64,000 nucleotides of DNA from Flavivirga eckloniae (GTDB lineage Bacteria; Bacteroidota; Bacteroidia; Flavobacteriales; Flavobacteriaceae): assembly GCF_002886045.1 (NCBI RefSeq), contig NZ_CP025791.1, positions 3,735,001 to 3,799,000 on the forward strand, written 5' to 3'. Under the pieces are notes generated by a model. The model ran no database searches. It was not told the DNA's origin and saw only the letters and a list, made by a program, of their open reading frames with translations. A program made the position numbers and the translations under genes. This document shows positions 40,731-50,833 of this stretch, piece by piece (position 1 is the first letter of the stretch; every line of letters starts with the position of its first letter).

Positions 40731-43286
40731 TTATTGCTTGATAAATCGCTTGGTTGTTGCCAGTCTTTTAGAAACAAATCTTACGAAATACATGCCAGAC
40801 ATCAATTGGGACGTATCGATAGTATGAGAGCCCTTGCTCGGGTCTACCTTTTTAACGATCGCTCCCGAGGATGCAAATATTGTAATTTCATCAAGATCAT
40901 GCTCTAAAACATCAATGGTTAACCTTGATTTTGCCGGGATAGGATACATGTTGATGTTTTTATTTGTAGCTTCGGTGAATGACCTCAATGCATCTTCATT
41001 GGTTTTTACTGAACTTCCACTTTTAAGATTAATGGTATAGTCTTCAACTTCACCCCATATGAAAGATTCACAGGATGTTGGGATGCCGTTATACTTCATT
41101 GAAACTCGCATTCTAACAGAAGTTTTAGAGGTTCCTTCAGGGATGGTAAAAGTTCCGCTATTGGTAATATCGGTTGAAGGCGCTTTAGACCAAACTAGCT
41201 CACCAGAATCATCAAAACTTCCATTATTATTATAGTCAATCCAAACGGCATAACCTTCAGGGTATTCGGTACCTGTCCAGGTAGGGTAAATGTTTATGGT
41301 AAATGATGAACCTTCGTATAAATCTGCAGAGATTGAAGTGAAATCTGAATAAAATTGTGCATCAGAAGGGTTGTATATAGAGTGTACCTGTACGACGCCG
41401 ATATACTCATCATTTACACTTGAACTCGTAGAATTACAATAAATAATTTCCGCTTCAATTGTAGTAAATGAAACAGTGGCACTTCCTGAAACGTTCCCCG
41501 CTGCATCCTGAGCAGTTACAGAAACAGTATGTGTGGTTAATGGCGCAAGTCCTGTAACGTTAAAAGTGTTGCTAGAAGCAGTACCAACAGGATCACCATC
41601 TACAGAGATGTTATAAAGCGTAACGCCTATATTATCTGTGGATGCCGTCCAATTGAGTGTTGCACCATTACCTGTTATATTACTGGCAACCAAATCCGTT
41701 GGATCTGTTGGTGCTTCAGAGTCAGGAACGCCAGCTTCAATTTGGAATTTTCCAACCACACCTTTTCTAGTAACATTAATATACTCGTTAATAAACCAGA
41801 ACGAAGCATCATCAGACGGATCTACATCAATCTTACTGTAATCTCCATATCGATTACCGCTAATATCTGCGGTTCCATTTGCGATAACCTGTTCCGCACT
41901 TGTCATGGTTCCTAATGGGTCGGTACTCAATCTACCGGTAAAGTAAGAACTGACCCTAACCGCTGTTGGAGTTGAAGCCCCCGACATTGATGTATAGCCC
42001 ATTCCTATATTCCCTTGCCCGTCCATGGCCAAACTTGCGTTCCAGGCATGCTTTCCGTCTGGTGCGGTATACGTGCCTTCTTGATATAAAGACCAGGGCT
42101 GATTATCCCCACTCTGTCTAAACTCGTACCAGCGTATTCCTGCCAGTTTGCCTATACTGGCATCTGTGTCAACTACAAAATTAAACAGCGCCGAATTATG
42201 AGTTGGAAATTTTCTAAATTGGGCTTGGTTCATAATGGTTGCTTGCAGCGCATCAATTGGAATGCCACCCCCGGGTTGGGTTAAATTGGAAAAACTTCCA
42301 CTGTCGAAAACACTAATAAAAGGTGTTGTGGTGATTTCCTGAGGGCTGGAAATTGTAGAGTTTCCTGGGGTACTCCAATCCATGTTTGCAGTCCAAACTT
42401 TAATATGGTCTTGAGATACACCGTTCCAGGCATCATCTTGTAAATATACTATTGTAGCACCTCCGGGAGCAGGTAAGTTACCATCGGTAACATTTAACAC
42501 TTGTGGGCTATAAAAACCACTGGTTGCAATTCCGGGAAGGTCAAATCCGAGAATTTGGGCTCCAGCACCCCCTGTTAGCATAACATCTCTTTCTAATACC
42601 CAAAGTTTATTAGAGCTAGTGGTATTATCGGTAAGATAATAGCCATCACTCCAGATAGATAATTTTTGGTAATCTTGAATGGTAGCGATATTGTATACAT
42701 ACCATCCTGCCGTAAGTGGGTTGGGACCATCAGAAACAGCCACTTGAGCACCCGCTCCCAGGAACGAAAGGACCCATCTGTCTGCTGCATTGTCATAGGA
42801 TACCGTAAGATCGCAGCATCCGCCTGAAGGAAAAATGGCTGGATTAGGTGCTGTTTCGCCTAATAATTCATTTCCTAATTTATCATAAATCATAAACCCG
42901 GTATTAAAAACTACCATGACGTGATTTGGACCTATGGCCAGGGAAGGGTCAGTAGGGCTGGAATTTGATGAGTAAGTATCAAAAACAAGGCTAGCAGGAG
43001 CTCTTTGCATACTTTGTTCCATTTTATGCCTATTTCTAATAAAATAATCATCTTCTTTTTGAGGGTCTTTACCAGATACAACTAAATTTCCTAATGATCT
43101 TTTATCTTTTGCCTCTCTAACTGAATTGTCTGGAGGGACAAGGTCGTTAGGTCTTGATAACATGGGGGATACATGCTCTATGGATGATATTTTTCCTTGA
43201 TAAAAAGCTTTGTTTTGGGTTACTTGTGCTTGTGTCATAAAAGAAATGACGAATAATAATGGTAATAATAGATTTTTGCGTTTCAT
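40731..43286 (-). CDS. T9SS-secreted FN3/GEVED protein, copy 2
   Basis: This is the paralogue of the 37627-40182 gene, with the same 851-residue length, start choice (internal ATG at 43286, the frame being open to 43331) and domain order: signal peptide, propeller-like domain, FN3, GEVED and T9SS sorting domain. The N-terminal domain is highly similar. The GEVED region differs most (YCNSTSSSVNDEYIGVVQ against YCSSASTNVNDEYISNVQ). The last 80 or so residues, including the whole sorting domain, are identical. The two may bind different ligands while using the same export signal. It has its own leader and terminator, so it is transcribed separately. Confidence 0.85.
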   Translation of the reverse strand: MKRKNLLLPLLFVISFMTQAQVTQNKAFYQGKISSIEHVSPMLSRPNDLVPPDNSVREAKDKRSLGNLVVSGKDPQKEDDYFIRNRHKMEQSMQRAPASLVFDTYSSNSSPTDPSLAIGPNHVMVVFNTGFMIYDKLGNELLGETAPNPAIFPSGGCCDLTVSYDNAADRWVLSFLGAGAQVAVSDGPNPLTAGWYVYNIATIQDYQKLSIWSDGYYLTDNTTSSNKLWVLERDVMLTGGAGAQILGFDLPGIATSGFYSPQVLNVTDGNLPAPGGATIVYLQDDAWNGVSQDHIKVWTANMDWSTPGNSTISSPQEITTTPFISVFDSGSFSNLTQPGGGIPIDALQATIMNQAQFRKFPTHNSALFNFVVDTDASIGKLAGIRWYEFRQSGDNQPWSLYQEGTYTAPDGKHAWNASLAMDGQGNIGMGYTSMSGASTPTAVRVSSYFTGRLSTDPLGTMTSAEQVIANGTADISGNRYGDYSKIDVDPSDDASFWFINEYINVTRKGVVGKFQIEAGVPDSEAPTDPTDLVASNITGNGATLNWTASTDNIGVTLYNISVDGDPVGTASSNTFNVTGLAPLTTHTVSVTAQDAAGNVSGSATVSFTTIEAEIIYCNSTSSSVNDEYIGVVQVHSIYNPSDAQFYSDFTSISADLYEGSSFTINIYPTWTGTEYPEGYAVWIDYNNNGSFDDSGELVWSKAPSTDITNSGTFTIPEGTSKTSVRMRVSMKYNGIPTSCESFIWGEVEDYTINLKSGSSVKTNEDALRSFTEATNKNINMYPIPAKSRLTIDVLEHDLDEITIFASSGAIVKKVDPSKGSHTIDTSQLMSGMYFVRFVSKRLATTKRFIKQ

Positions 43287-43331
43287 TTTGGCTTGTATTA
43301 AGTTTTTAATTAAACGGTAGGTCATATTCAC

Positions 43332-43948
43332 ATATGTACTAACCTTTTCCTTGCCTATTTCTTTTAAGAAATGGCATTAAGCTCGTATAGTGTTAGTGTA
43401 CATGTTAGTTGCTAATCAATCGAGATCATAGAAGAGAGGATGATCCTTAAAGATTGTTTAGCATCCTTTTAAAATTAAAACCTATTTCATTTTTGTCTCG
43501 TAACCAGTAGAGTGGCTATAACAATTTGTCCATAGCCTGATTAACCGAATTTTGTTGGCGGTTTAGGTATAATTTAGGGCGCAAAAAAGATAGATTTTTT
43601 AAATTAGTAATACCGAATTTTGATGATCTATCTTTATTAATCTTCGACTAAAGTTAAGTAAATATTTCGTATTAATGTAAAAAAATAAATACAAAATAAA
43701 CGATAAAAATGATCTCCTATAATCAGCTCGAAGCTAAGTAGCACATTACTAAAAAGTTAAATACTTTTAAAAAGTTAGACGTTGATAATACCAATTTGAT
43801 TCGGAAAGTGATTTTTTTAGGAAATACAAGACAAACCTTGTTTGTTTTTAATAAATGAATGCTTTGAAAAAGTTTGAAGAAGCTATTGGTAAACGTAAAA
43901 AAATAGTAAAAAACCTGTTATTTCTAATTATCTGTATCTTAGAAACAC
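43332..43948 (-). other. Leader of T9SS copy 2 and AT-rich spacer
   Basis: The first 360 bases repeat the copy 1 leader (stems ATTTCTT/AAGAAAT, GATCAT/ATGATC, the folded element 43497-43549 and AGATAGAT/ATCTATCT). Beyond about 43690 it is AT-rich with no convincing gene. Confidence 0.5.
43497..43549 (-). ncRNA. Candidate structured leader RNA, copy 2
   Basis: On the minus strand TAATCAG pairs with CTGGTTA and TTCG with CGAG; an inner GCTAT…ATAGC stem is enclosed and CACTCTA is left unpaired. It corresponds to the copy 1 element with structure-preserving differences. Confidence 0.35.
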
Positions 43949-43976
43949 AAAAGAGGCTTTTTAATTAGCCTCTTTT
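43949..43976 (-). terminator. Terminator after the lipocalin-like lipoprotein gene
   Basis: AAAAGAGGCT and AGCCTCTTTT form a perfect 10-bp stem with an eight-base loop and flanking A/T runs in both directions. Confidence 0.8.
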
Positions 43977-44005
43977 GTTTGTTATGTAAAGTTGTTTCCT
44001 AAGAA

Positions 44006-44530
44006 TTAGTTAGAAACTACTTTATTGTAAGTAAACTTTATTTTACTCGTAATACGATTTCCTTTTACATCGGTAAAAATGAAATCCTCCTCTGTAAAGA
44101 AAGCCGTTTTATCTTCATTAAGTTCGATACTAATCGTTCGAGAGCTACAGAAATCTACAAGAGTTAGAATAGTGTTATCTACTAATTTCCAAGTACCAGT
44201 TGATGTTCTCTTATTACTACAATTTGATGCTGTTGTTCCTTGTTCGCTGGTATAGCTTCTGTCACTTTTAAAATTAAAGAAGGCATCTTTTTGACATTCT
44301 GAGTATTGCTCATATAAATTTTTACTTGGGTTGTCCACGTTATCGTCGGTTAAGTCTATTTCCTTTTCCGAAACGATTTCCGCTAAATCCCACTTGTGAG
44401 CAAAAGCAGTTTCACTATTACTCAATTCTCCGGTTAAGTCTTCAATGCATTTTGGATCATCATCACTACAACTAACAAATAATAGAGTAATTACAATCAA
44501 ACTACTCATCAGGGCATAAGTCTTTTTCAT
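44006..44530 (-). CDS. Lipocalin-like lipoprotein
   Basis: This 174-residue protein starts with a lipoprotein signal (IVITLLFVSC, Cys about residue 21) followed by an SDDDP stretch after the lipidated Cys, of the kind often seen on exported flavobacterial lipoproteins. The rest has the pattern of the Bacteroidota lipocalin-like family: an alternating strand region with FNFKSDRSYTSEQGT, GTWKLVDNTILTLVDF and SIELNEDKTAFF. The ligand is unknown. It is transcribed alone with its own terminator and diverges from the glycan locus. Confidence 0.72.
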   Translation of the reverse strand: MKKTYALMSSLIVITLLFVSCSDDDPKCIEDLTGELSNSETAFAHKWDLAEIVSEKEIDLTDDNVDNPSKNLYEQYSECQKDAFFNFKSDRSYTSEQGTTASNCSNKRTSTGTWKLVDNTILTLVDFCSSRTISIELNEDKTAFFTEEDFIFTDVKGNRITSKIKFTYNKVVSN

Positions 44531-45009
44531 ATTAAATAAATTTTCATGGTTAATATTATAGATGCAAAATATTAAAAATAGTTGCGTGGTATTTTAAAGA
44601 TTTTGTAATAAAGCTTTTTTTTAATGTGTTCAATAAAGTTAACAGTTACTAGCAGAAATAGGTTTTACGATGTTCTGGTTATAATGAGTATCTGTAATAC
44701 AACAAATAAAAAATAAAGTCAGGTTTTAACTATAAGACGTAGTTTTTTTTACTGGTCTTTCCAAAGTTGTTGTTGGTCGATAACTTTAATATTCTAATAT
44801 AGATTATTATACATTTATTCCTTGTAAGTCGTTTCGACGACTCTTAATTAATGAAATACGCATTAAATATATACCACTCTAATTATAAATGCTCAGGAAT
44901 TAGGAACTAATAGAATTATATTGATACTAATTTAAATACTTTTGGTATCAAAAATGGAGTACTGCTAAAATTTCATTATTAGTAAAATTGTAAGTAAGTT
45001 AGATCAATT
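44531..45009 (+). other. Regulatory spacer upstream of the first glycan operon
   Basis: No gene is seen. It holds the motif shared with 57786-57807 (at 44757-44778), a perfect AGTCGT-TTCG-ACGACT hairpin (44827-44842) and an inverted repeat TTGATAC…GTATCAA near 44920-44950 that could be an operator. The distance of the shared motif to the GH92 start suggests a long leader. Confidence 0.5.
44757..44778 (+). promoter_or_regulatory. Shared 22-bp motif, copy 1 (candidate LytTR regulator site)
   Basis: This site ends in GTTGTTGTTGGTC and begins CTTTC. It matches the site at 57786-57807 in 19 of 22 positions and lies about 230 bases upstream of the GH92 start. The AAAGTT core is compatible with LytTR half-sites. 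Confidence 0.45.
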
Positions 45010-48000
45010 ATGAAAAAAAGTATTGTTTTATTAAGTTTTTTATTAGTTCTTTTTTCCTGTCAAAAGAAAGTATTGGTAGACCTAACTGACTATGTAGACC
45101 CTATGATTGGGACGGATGCCCATGGTCATACATTTCCAGGAGCTACCACCCCATTTGGAATGGTTCAATTAAGTCCGTCAAACGATTTTAAATCATGGGA
45201 TTGGTGTTCTGGGTATCATTATTCAGATTCCATAATCAAAGGGTTTGCTCACAACCATATTAGTGGAGCAGGACTATCTGGGTTAGGCGATATTTTAATC
45301 ATGCCAACCATGGGTAAAAAAACAACCAAATCGGGATCAGACGAATTGGTAGATGATAGCTACCGGTCTCGTTTTTCACATAAAACAGAACGTGCCAGAG
45401 CAGGGTACTATGCCGTTACATTAGAAGACTATGGCATAAATGTAGAATTAACCGCTACGCCCCGAACGGGTTTCCATAAATACACATTTAATAAGTCTGG
45501 TGTTTCAGATATCGTTATAGACCCAACACATGGGGTTATGGAGCGTGCTGCAGAAACATCTATCGAGGTCGTTTCCAACAGCGAAATAAGAGGTTATAAA
45601 AGCGTTGGTAGTGGCGACAAATATCGTTACGCTTATTTTAGCGCTAAATTCTCTAAGCCTTTCGAAAAAGCAACAATAACTGATAATGATAAAGAAATAG
45701 AAGAGCAAAAATTAACCGCTCTTAAAGCCAAAGGCTATGTTTCCTTTAACGTTGAAGAAGGCGAACAAATAGAAGTATCCGTTACACTATCTCCAATAGA
45801 TTATGATGGTGTTGACAAGAACTTCAAGACCGAAGCTCAAGGAAAATCTTTCGATGATGTTTTAAAAGAAACAACAGAAGCCTGGAACAAGGTTTTAAAT
45901 AAAATAACTATTAGTGAAACAAGCTCTGATGCTAAAAAGAGAACGTTTTACACGGCCATGTACCATGCGTTTATTTCGCCTAATATTATTTCGGATGTAG
46001 ATGGTCGTTATGCCGTAGAAGGCAAACAATATAAATTTAATAGCACACAATATAGTAACTATTCAACATGGGATACTTACAGAGCATTACATCCTTTGTT
46101 AACTATTATAGAACAAAAAGAAACCTCAAAGATGATTAATAGCTTAATTTCTAGAGATTCCCAGGCAGGTGTAGGACAGCCTGTTTGGGAGCTCTTGGGG
46201 TTCGACAATGGTTGTATGATTGGTTATACAACATCGTCTGTAATAGGCGATGCCGTGTTAAAAAATATTGATGGTATTAATTACGAGGAGGCTTTTAAAT
46301 CTATGTATAAGGCAGCATCAGACTTGTCAAAACATAGTGCTGTATACGATGTTAGCGGACTAGAAGACTATATTAATTATGGGTACGTAACGGGCGAAAC
46401 AGGATCGTCTGTATCCAAAACAACAGAATATAATTACCATGATTTCGTTATAGCCGAAGTTGCCAAAAAATTAGGAAAAACTAAAGAAGCCGAAGAATTT
46501 CATAAAAGAAGCATAGGATATAGAGCCATGTTTAATCCAGAAGACGGTTACTTATATCCCGTTTACAGTACTGGTGAAATGCACAAATTAAATTTAAGCT
46601 CTTGGGACGATTTAATACCTAATTATGTTTCTGGAAACATATGGGCCTATTCAGCATACACACCTCATGATATGGCAGGAGTTATTCAATTGCATGGTGG
46701 AAAAGAAAAATATGCTACTTGGTTAGATAAAGTTTTCTCAGACACTTCAACACTAGGAGGTGCACAACATGTAGATATTTCAGGATTTATTGGTAAATAT
46801 GGTCATGGTGACGAGCCAGGGCATCAAATGCCTTATCTATATAATTTTGTTGGGCAACCGTGGAAAAGTCAAAAGTATGTCAATGAAGTCGTAACTACGA
46901 TGTATTCAGATAAGCCAGACGGACTAATTAACAACGAAGATTTGGGGCAAATGTCTGCATGGTACATTTTTAGTACACTAGGATTTTATCCTGTAGCACC
47001 AGCGAGCCTCAACTACCAACTGGGAGCCCCATATTATGAAAGTGCTACTGTAAATTTAGAAAATGGCAATACATTTACTGTTAAAGCCCATAATCTATCT
47101 GATGCTAACTTTTATGTACAATCTGTTAAGCTTAACGGCGAAATCTATAATAAAACATTTATAAGTCACGACGATATTATGAATGGTGGTGTATTGGAGT
47201 TTACTATGGGAGAAGCTCCTAATAAAGTTTGGGGAAGCCTAGATGAGAGTACATCAATAGGAGCGATTTCTGCAAAAAGCCCTGAAATACTTGTAAAAGC
47301 AACTGCCTCACCTTACGATGAAAACAACTCGTTCTTCTTTTCAGAAAAACATATAGCAACATTAAAAAGTAACGACAGCGACGCAGATATTTATTATACC
47401 ACAGATGGTTCTACGCCAACACTACGATCTAATAAATACAAACAACCCTTTGAAATAAAAGAGAACTGTATTTTAAAGGCTGCAGCTATAAAACAAGGGT
47501 TAAATATTAGTAAAATATACGAAAAACCACTTTTTAAAAGTATCTTTCCTTTATTAAAAGAAGGATACCCCAAAATAACTATGAACAATTGGTCGGAACC
47601 AAACTATGGTAAAGAAGATGGCAGGCTGCTTTTTGATGAGGTTGTTGGCTCTAGTAGCTATGGAGATGGGAAATGGACTGCCATAAAAGATACCTTTGAT
47701 GTTGGTATTGATTTAGGACAAAATCACATCGTAGAAAATATATCGGTAGGTGTTTTAACCGATATTGGCTCTTGGATTTTCCCAACTAAATCTATCGAGG
47801 TTTATGGAGGGAATTCAAATCAAAGTTTAAATCTTATTGGAAAACTAAACTTACCAAAAGCAGACAAATTTCCAAAAGAAGTAAATCGCTATACACTGCC
47901 GGTAAAAAAGGGACAGTACAAATATTTGAGAGTAAAAGTAAATCCTTACGGAGTTGCTCCAGAATGGCACGGTGCATTTGGGCAAAAAGTATGGCTGTTT

Positions 48001-48024
48001 ATAGATGAAATCATGGTGTTCTAA
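45010..48024 (+). CDS. GH92 alpha-mannosidase lipoprotein with C-terminal accessory domains
   Basis: This 1004-residue lipoprotein (signal VLFSC, Cys about 17) has the full GH92 architecture: DYVDPMIGTDAHGHTFPGAT at about 27-46, CSGYHYSD, NHISGAGLSGLGD, and the catalytic-acid region GHGDEPGHQMPYL with Glu602. GH92 enzymes are calcium-dependent exo-alpha-mannosidases acting on high-mannose N-glycans or yeast mannan. After the GH92 core come a chitobiase-like C-terminal domain (YYTTDGSTPT…, about 790-840) and a discoidin-like beta sandwich (about 860-1004). It opens an operon whose genes are 4-15 bases apart. Exact linkage specificity is not visible. Confidence 0.93.
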   Translation: MKKSIVLLSFLLVLFSCQKKVLVDLTDYVDPMIGTDAHGHTFPGATTPFGMVQLSPSNDFKSWDWCSGYHYSDSIIKGFAHNHISGAGLSGLGDILIMPTMGKKTTKSGSDELVDDSYRSRFSHKTERARAGYYAVTLEDYGINVELTATPRTGFHKYTFNKSGVSDIVIDPTHGVMERAAETSIEVVSNSEIRGYKSVGSGDKYRYAYFSAKFSKPFEKATITDNDKEIEEQKLTALKAKGYVSFNVEEGEQIEVSVTLSPIDYDGVDKNFKTEAQGKSFDDVLKETTEAWNKVLNKITISETSSDAKKRTFYTAMYHAFISPNIISDVDGRYAVEGKQYKFNSTQYSNYSTWDTYRALHPLLTIIEQKETSKMINSLISRDSQAGVGQPVWELLGFDNGCMIGYTTSSVIGDAVLKNIDGINYEEAFKSMYKAASDLSKHSAVYDVSGLEDYINYGYVTGETGSSVSKTTEYNYHDFVIAEVAKKLGKTKEAEEFHKRSIGYRAMFNPEDGYLYPVYSTGEMHKLNLSSWDDLIPNYVSGNIWAYSAYTPHDMAGVIQLHGGKEKYATWLDKVFSDTSTLGGAQHVDISGFIGKYGHGDEPGHQMPYLYNFVGQPWKSQKYVNEVVTTMYSDKPDGLINNEDLGQMSAWYIFSTLGFYPVAPASLNYQLGAPYYESATVNLENGNTFTVKAHNLSDANFYVQSVKLNGEIYNKTFISHDDIMNGGVLEFTMGEAPNKVWGSLDESTSIGAISAKSPEILVKATASPYDENNSFFFSEKHIATLKSNDSDADIYYTTDGSTPTLRSNKYKQPFEIKENCILKAAAIKQGLNISKIYEKPLFKSIFPLLKEGYPKITMNNWSEPNYGKEDGRLLFDEVVGSSSYGDGKWTAIKDTFDVGIDLGQNHIVENISVGVLTDIGSWIFPTKSIEVYGGNSNQSLNLIGKLNLPKADKFPKEVNRYTLPVKKGQYKYLRVKVNPYGVAPEWHGAFGQKVWLFIDEIMVF

Positions 48025-48034
48025 AGTTTAAATT

Positions 48035-49471
48035 ATGAATTCAAGACGGTACTTTATAAAGAAATCGGCACTAGCATCAGGTGCCGTTCTAGCATCTAAC
48101 TCTTTAGCGTTTTCGCACAGTCTTTATAATCAAAAAGAGTTTGTTAGTAACCGTCCTTCAAAAAAAGACAGAACGTTTTCAAGTCAAATAATCGAAGAAG
48201 TTATAAAAGAAACAACATCTAAGCTAAAAGACAAAGAGCTAGCCTGGATGTTCGAAAATTGTTTTCCTAATACGTTAGATACTACCGTTCATTATTTCGA
48301 AGAAAATAACCAACCAGACACACATATAATAACAGGAGATATTCCAGCCATGTGGTTACGGGATACAACATGTCAAGTTTGGCCTTATTTACCTTATGCA
48401 AACGACGATGAAAAATTAAAGAAAATGCTCGTTGGTCTTATAAACAGGCAAATAAAATGCGTTTTGGTAGACCCGTATGCCAATGCTTTTTATTTAGATG
48501 CGGCCAAAGTAAATGATGGTGAGTGGAAAGACGATATTACCGAAATGAAGCCTGGGGTTTTTGAGCGTAAATGGGAAATAAATTCACTGACGCATGTTAT
48601 TCGTCTATCATATGAATATTGGAAAACGACAAAAGATACCTCGCCATTTAATGCCAATTGGCTAAAAGGAATGAAACTAATTTACCAAACGTTTAAAGAA
48701 CAGCAACGTTTAGAAAATGATGGTCCATATTCCTTTTTAAGAGTAACAGAACATATACGAGATACCGTTCCCCATTACGGATTTGGTCATCCAACCAAAA
48801 AAAATGGGATGATTCATGCGGCATTCCGACAAGATGATGCCAATATTTTACCGCTATTTGTTCCAGACAATTTAATGGCTGTACAGGAGTTGAGAAAGCT
48901 ATCGGAAATGGCTATATCTCTTTTTAATGATACCGAGTTTTCAGAGCAATGCATAGCAATGTCTAACCAGATAGAAAAAGCGATAAAAGAAGATGCAATT
49001 GTTCAACATAAGGAATTTGGAGAAATTTATGCTTTCGAAGTTGATGGTTATGGTGGTAGAATTATGATGGAAGATCCTAATTTACCAGGATTACTATCAT
49101 TACCATATATGGGCATTTGTGATATAGACGATCCGTTATACCAAAGAACAAGGCAATTTACATTAAGCGAATGGAATCCTTATTACGAAAAGGGAAAAGC
49201 GGGCGAAGGCTTAGGAAGCTACCACTGGGGCAAAGGATACATTTGGCCATTAGGAACCATCTCCAGAGCTTTAACAAGTTCCAGCGATGAAGAAATTCTA
49301 TTTTGTATCAATCAATTAAAAGCGAATCATGCAGGAACTGGATTTATCCATGAATCTTACAAAAAGGATGATCCAACGCAATATAACAGGGATTGGTTCT
49401 CTTGGGCCAATACCTATTTTGGAGAAATGATTTTAACATTACTAAGCACACACCCCCATTTACTAACTTAA
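48035..49471 (+). CDS. GH125 exo-alpha-1,6-mannosidase
   Basis: This 478-residue protein has a twin-arginine-like N-terminus (NSRRYFIKKSALASGAVLAS) suggesting export, then a GH125 (alpha/alpha)6 barrel. The family landmark is AMWLRDTTCQVWPYL (about residues 105-119), with GFIHESYKKDDPTQYNRDWF near the C-terminus. GH125 enzymes are metal-independent exo-alpha-1,6-mannosidases that act on the N-glycan core after GH92 trimming. It lies 10 bases after GH92. Confidence 0.92.
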   Translation: MNSRRYFIKKSALASGAVLASNSLAFSHSLYNQKEFVSNRPSKKDRTFSSQIIEEVIKETTSKLKDKELAWMFENCFPNTLDTTVHYFEENNQPDTHIITGDIPAMWLRDTTCQVWPYLPYANDDEKLKKMLVGLINRQIKCVLVDPYANAFYLDAAKVNDGEWKDDITEMKPGVFERKWEINSLTHVIRLSYEYWKTTKDTSPFNANWLKGMKLIYQTFKEQQRLENDGPYSFLRVTEHIRDTVPHYGFGHPTKKNGMIHAAFRQDDANILPLFVPDNLMAVQELRKLSEMAISLFNDTEFSEQCIAMSNQIEKAIKEDAIVQHKEFGEIYAFEVDGYGGRIMMEDPNLPGLLSLPYMGICDIDDPLYQRTRQFTLSEWNPYYEKGKAGEGLGSYHWGKGYIWPLGTISRALTSSSDEEILFCINQLKANHAGTGFIHESYKKDDPTQYNRDWFSWANTYFGEMILTLLSTHPHLLT

Positions 49472-49482
49472 ATAAAACTTGA

Positions 49483-50829
49483 ATGAAAAAAATTATTTTT
49501 TTAGCTATAGTTGCTTCAATAGGCGGCTTTTTATTTGGTTTCGATACCGCAGTAATTTCTGGAACCACCGATTTGGTTAAGAGTCAGTACGCCTTGGATG
49601 ATGTCTTACAAGGCTGGTATGTGAGTTCCGGTTTAGTGGGGTGTGTTTTTGGAGTTATAGTTGCCGGATTTGCGAGTGATAAATTTGGACGAAAAAAAGC
49701 GCTGCTCATGAGCGCCATTTTATTCAGTTTATCTGCCGTTGGCTGTGCCGTAGCAAGTGATTTTACCTATTTGGTTACATCACGTCTTATAGGCGGTATA
49801 GGTGTAGGAGTCGCTTCTATGCTATCACCTATGTATATTTCAGAAATAGCACCTCAAAGCAAACGAGGGATGCTAACCTCGTTATACCAATTGGCCATTA
49901 CTGTTGGAATACTAATCGCGTTTTTATCCAATGCCTTTATTCAGGATTTTTCACTTAATTCCAGTTTGTCAGAAGGATTGATCAGCAAAATATTCGTTTC
50001 GGAACAATGGCGTGGTATGTTGGGAGCTGAAACCATACCGGCCCTATTATTCTTTGTTTTATTACTATTCATTCCAGCAAGCCCAAGGTGGTTACAATCT
50101 AAAGGCAGAACAGAAGAAGCCGATGCTATTATTAAAAAGTATAATATAGAAAGTGCCAAAGAAAATCAAACCCATAGTGAACAAGGAGATCAATCAAAAA
50201 AATATTTTAAGAATAGAGGTATTCGTATTGCTATCATAGCCGGAGCAATTTTGGCTGTTTTAACCCAAACCAGTGGTATTAATGCCATCATGTACTATGG
50301 TAATAGTATTTTACAATCTGGAGGGGCAGATTCCAATTTAGCATTCCAAGGTCAGGTTTTAATTGGCATAATAAACGTTTTATTCACATTTATAGCCATT
50401 TTTACTATCGATAAAATCGGTAGAAAAAAACTATTATACATAGGCGTAACAACCCTGATTATTTCTTTGTTCCTCGTAGGCTTAATGTTCTATTTTAATG
50501 CTTCTATGGAATTAAAAATGCTTTTCATTTTAACCTTCGTTGCTGGTTTTGCCTTTTCCTATGGTCCAGTTATATGGGTGTTGCTTTCAGAATTATACCC
50601 TACCGAAATTAGAGGAAGAGCCATGTCTATAGCAGTACTTTCCTTATGGATTGCCAACACTGTTGTTGGACAATTAGTGCCATGGTTAAGAAGTGAAATA
50701 AGCGAACACGGGATATTCTGGTTATTCGCAATTTTCTGTTTACCTACCTATTATATTGCTAAAAAGTACTTACCGGAAACCAAAGGGAAATCTTTGGAAG
50801 AGATTGAAGAATATTGGATGAATAAATAA
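49483..50829 (+). CDS. Sugar porter family MFS transporter
   Basis: This 448-residue, 12-helix inner-membrane transporter has all sugar-porter signatures: GFDTAVISG near the start, DKFGRKKAL in loop 2-3, PASPRWL after helix 6, DKIGRKKLL in loop 8-9 and PETKGKSLEEIEE at the end. It probably imports mannose or a released hexose by proton symport. It sits between the two mannosidase genes and the SDR gene, four bases from the latter. Confidence 0.92.
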   Translation: MKKIIFLAIVASIGGFLFGFDTAVISGTTDLVKSQYALDDVLQGWYVSSGLVGCVFGVIVAGFASDKFGRKKALLMSAILFSLSAVGCAVASDFTYLVTSRLIGGIGVGVASMLSPMYISEIAPQSKRGMLTSLYQLAITVGILIAFLSNAFIQDFSLNSSLSEGLISKIFVSEQWRGMLGAETIPALLFFVLLLFIPASPRWLQSKGRTEEADAIIKKYNIESAKENQTHSEQGDQSKKYFKNRGIRIAIIAGAILAVLTQTSGINAIMYYGNSILQSGGADSNLAFQGQVLIGIINVLFTFIAIFTIDKIGRKKLLYIGVTTLIISLFLVGLMFYFNASMELKMLFILTFVAGFAFSYGPVIWVLLSELYPTEIRGRAMSIAVLSLWIANTVVGQLVPWLRSEISEHGIFWLFAIFCLPTYYIAKKYLPETKGKSLEEIEEYWMNK

Positions 50830-50833
50830 TTTT

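Larger units (their letters stand above)
40687..43690 (-). repeat. Tandem duplication unit 2 (about 3.0 kb)
   Basis: Homologous to 37582-40580 at a constant 3104-base offset. Similarity fades beyond the ATCTATCT stem near 43640-43690. About 100 bases between the units are not shared. Confidence 0.85.

Noticed and set aside
43855-43968. 37-codon lysine-rich frame (MNALKKFEEAIGKRKK…)
   Set aside because: It runs into the terminator hairpin at 43949-43976 and resembles nothing known; chance in AT-rich DNA is likely.
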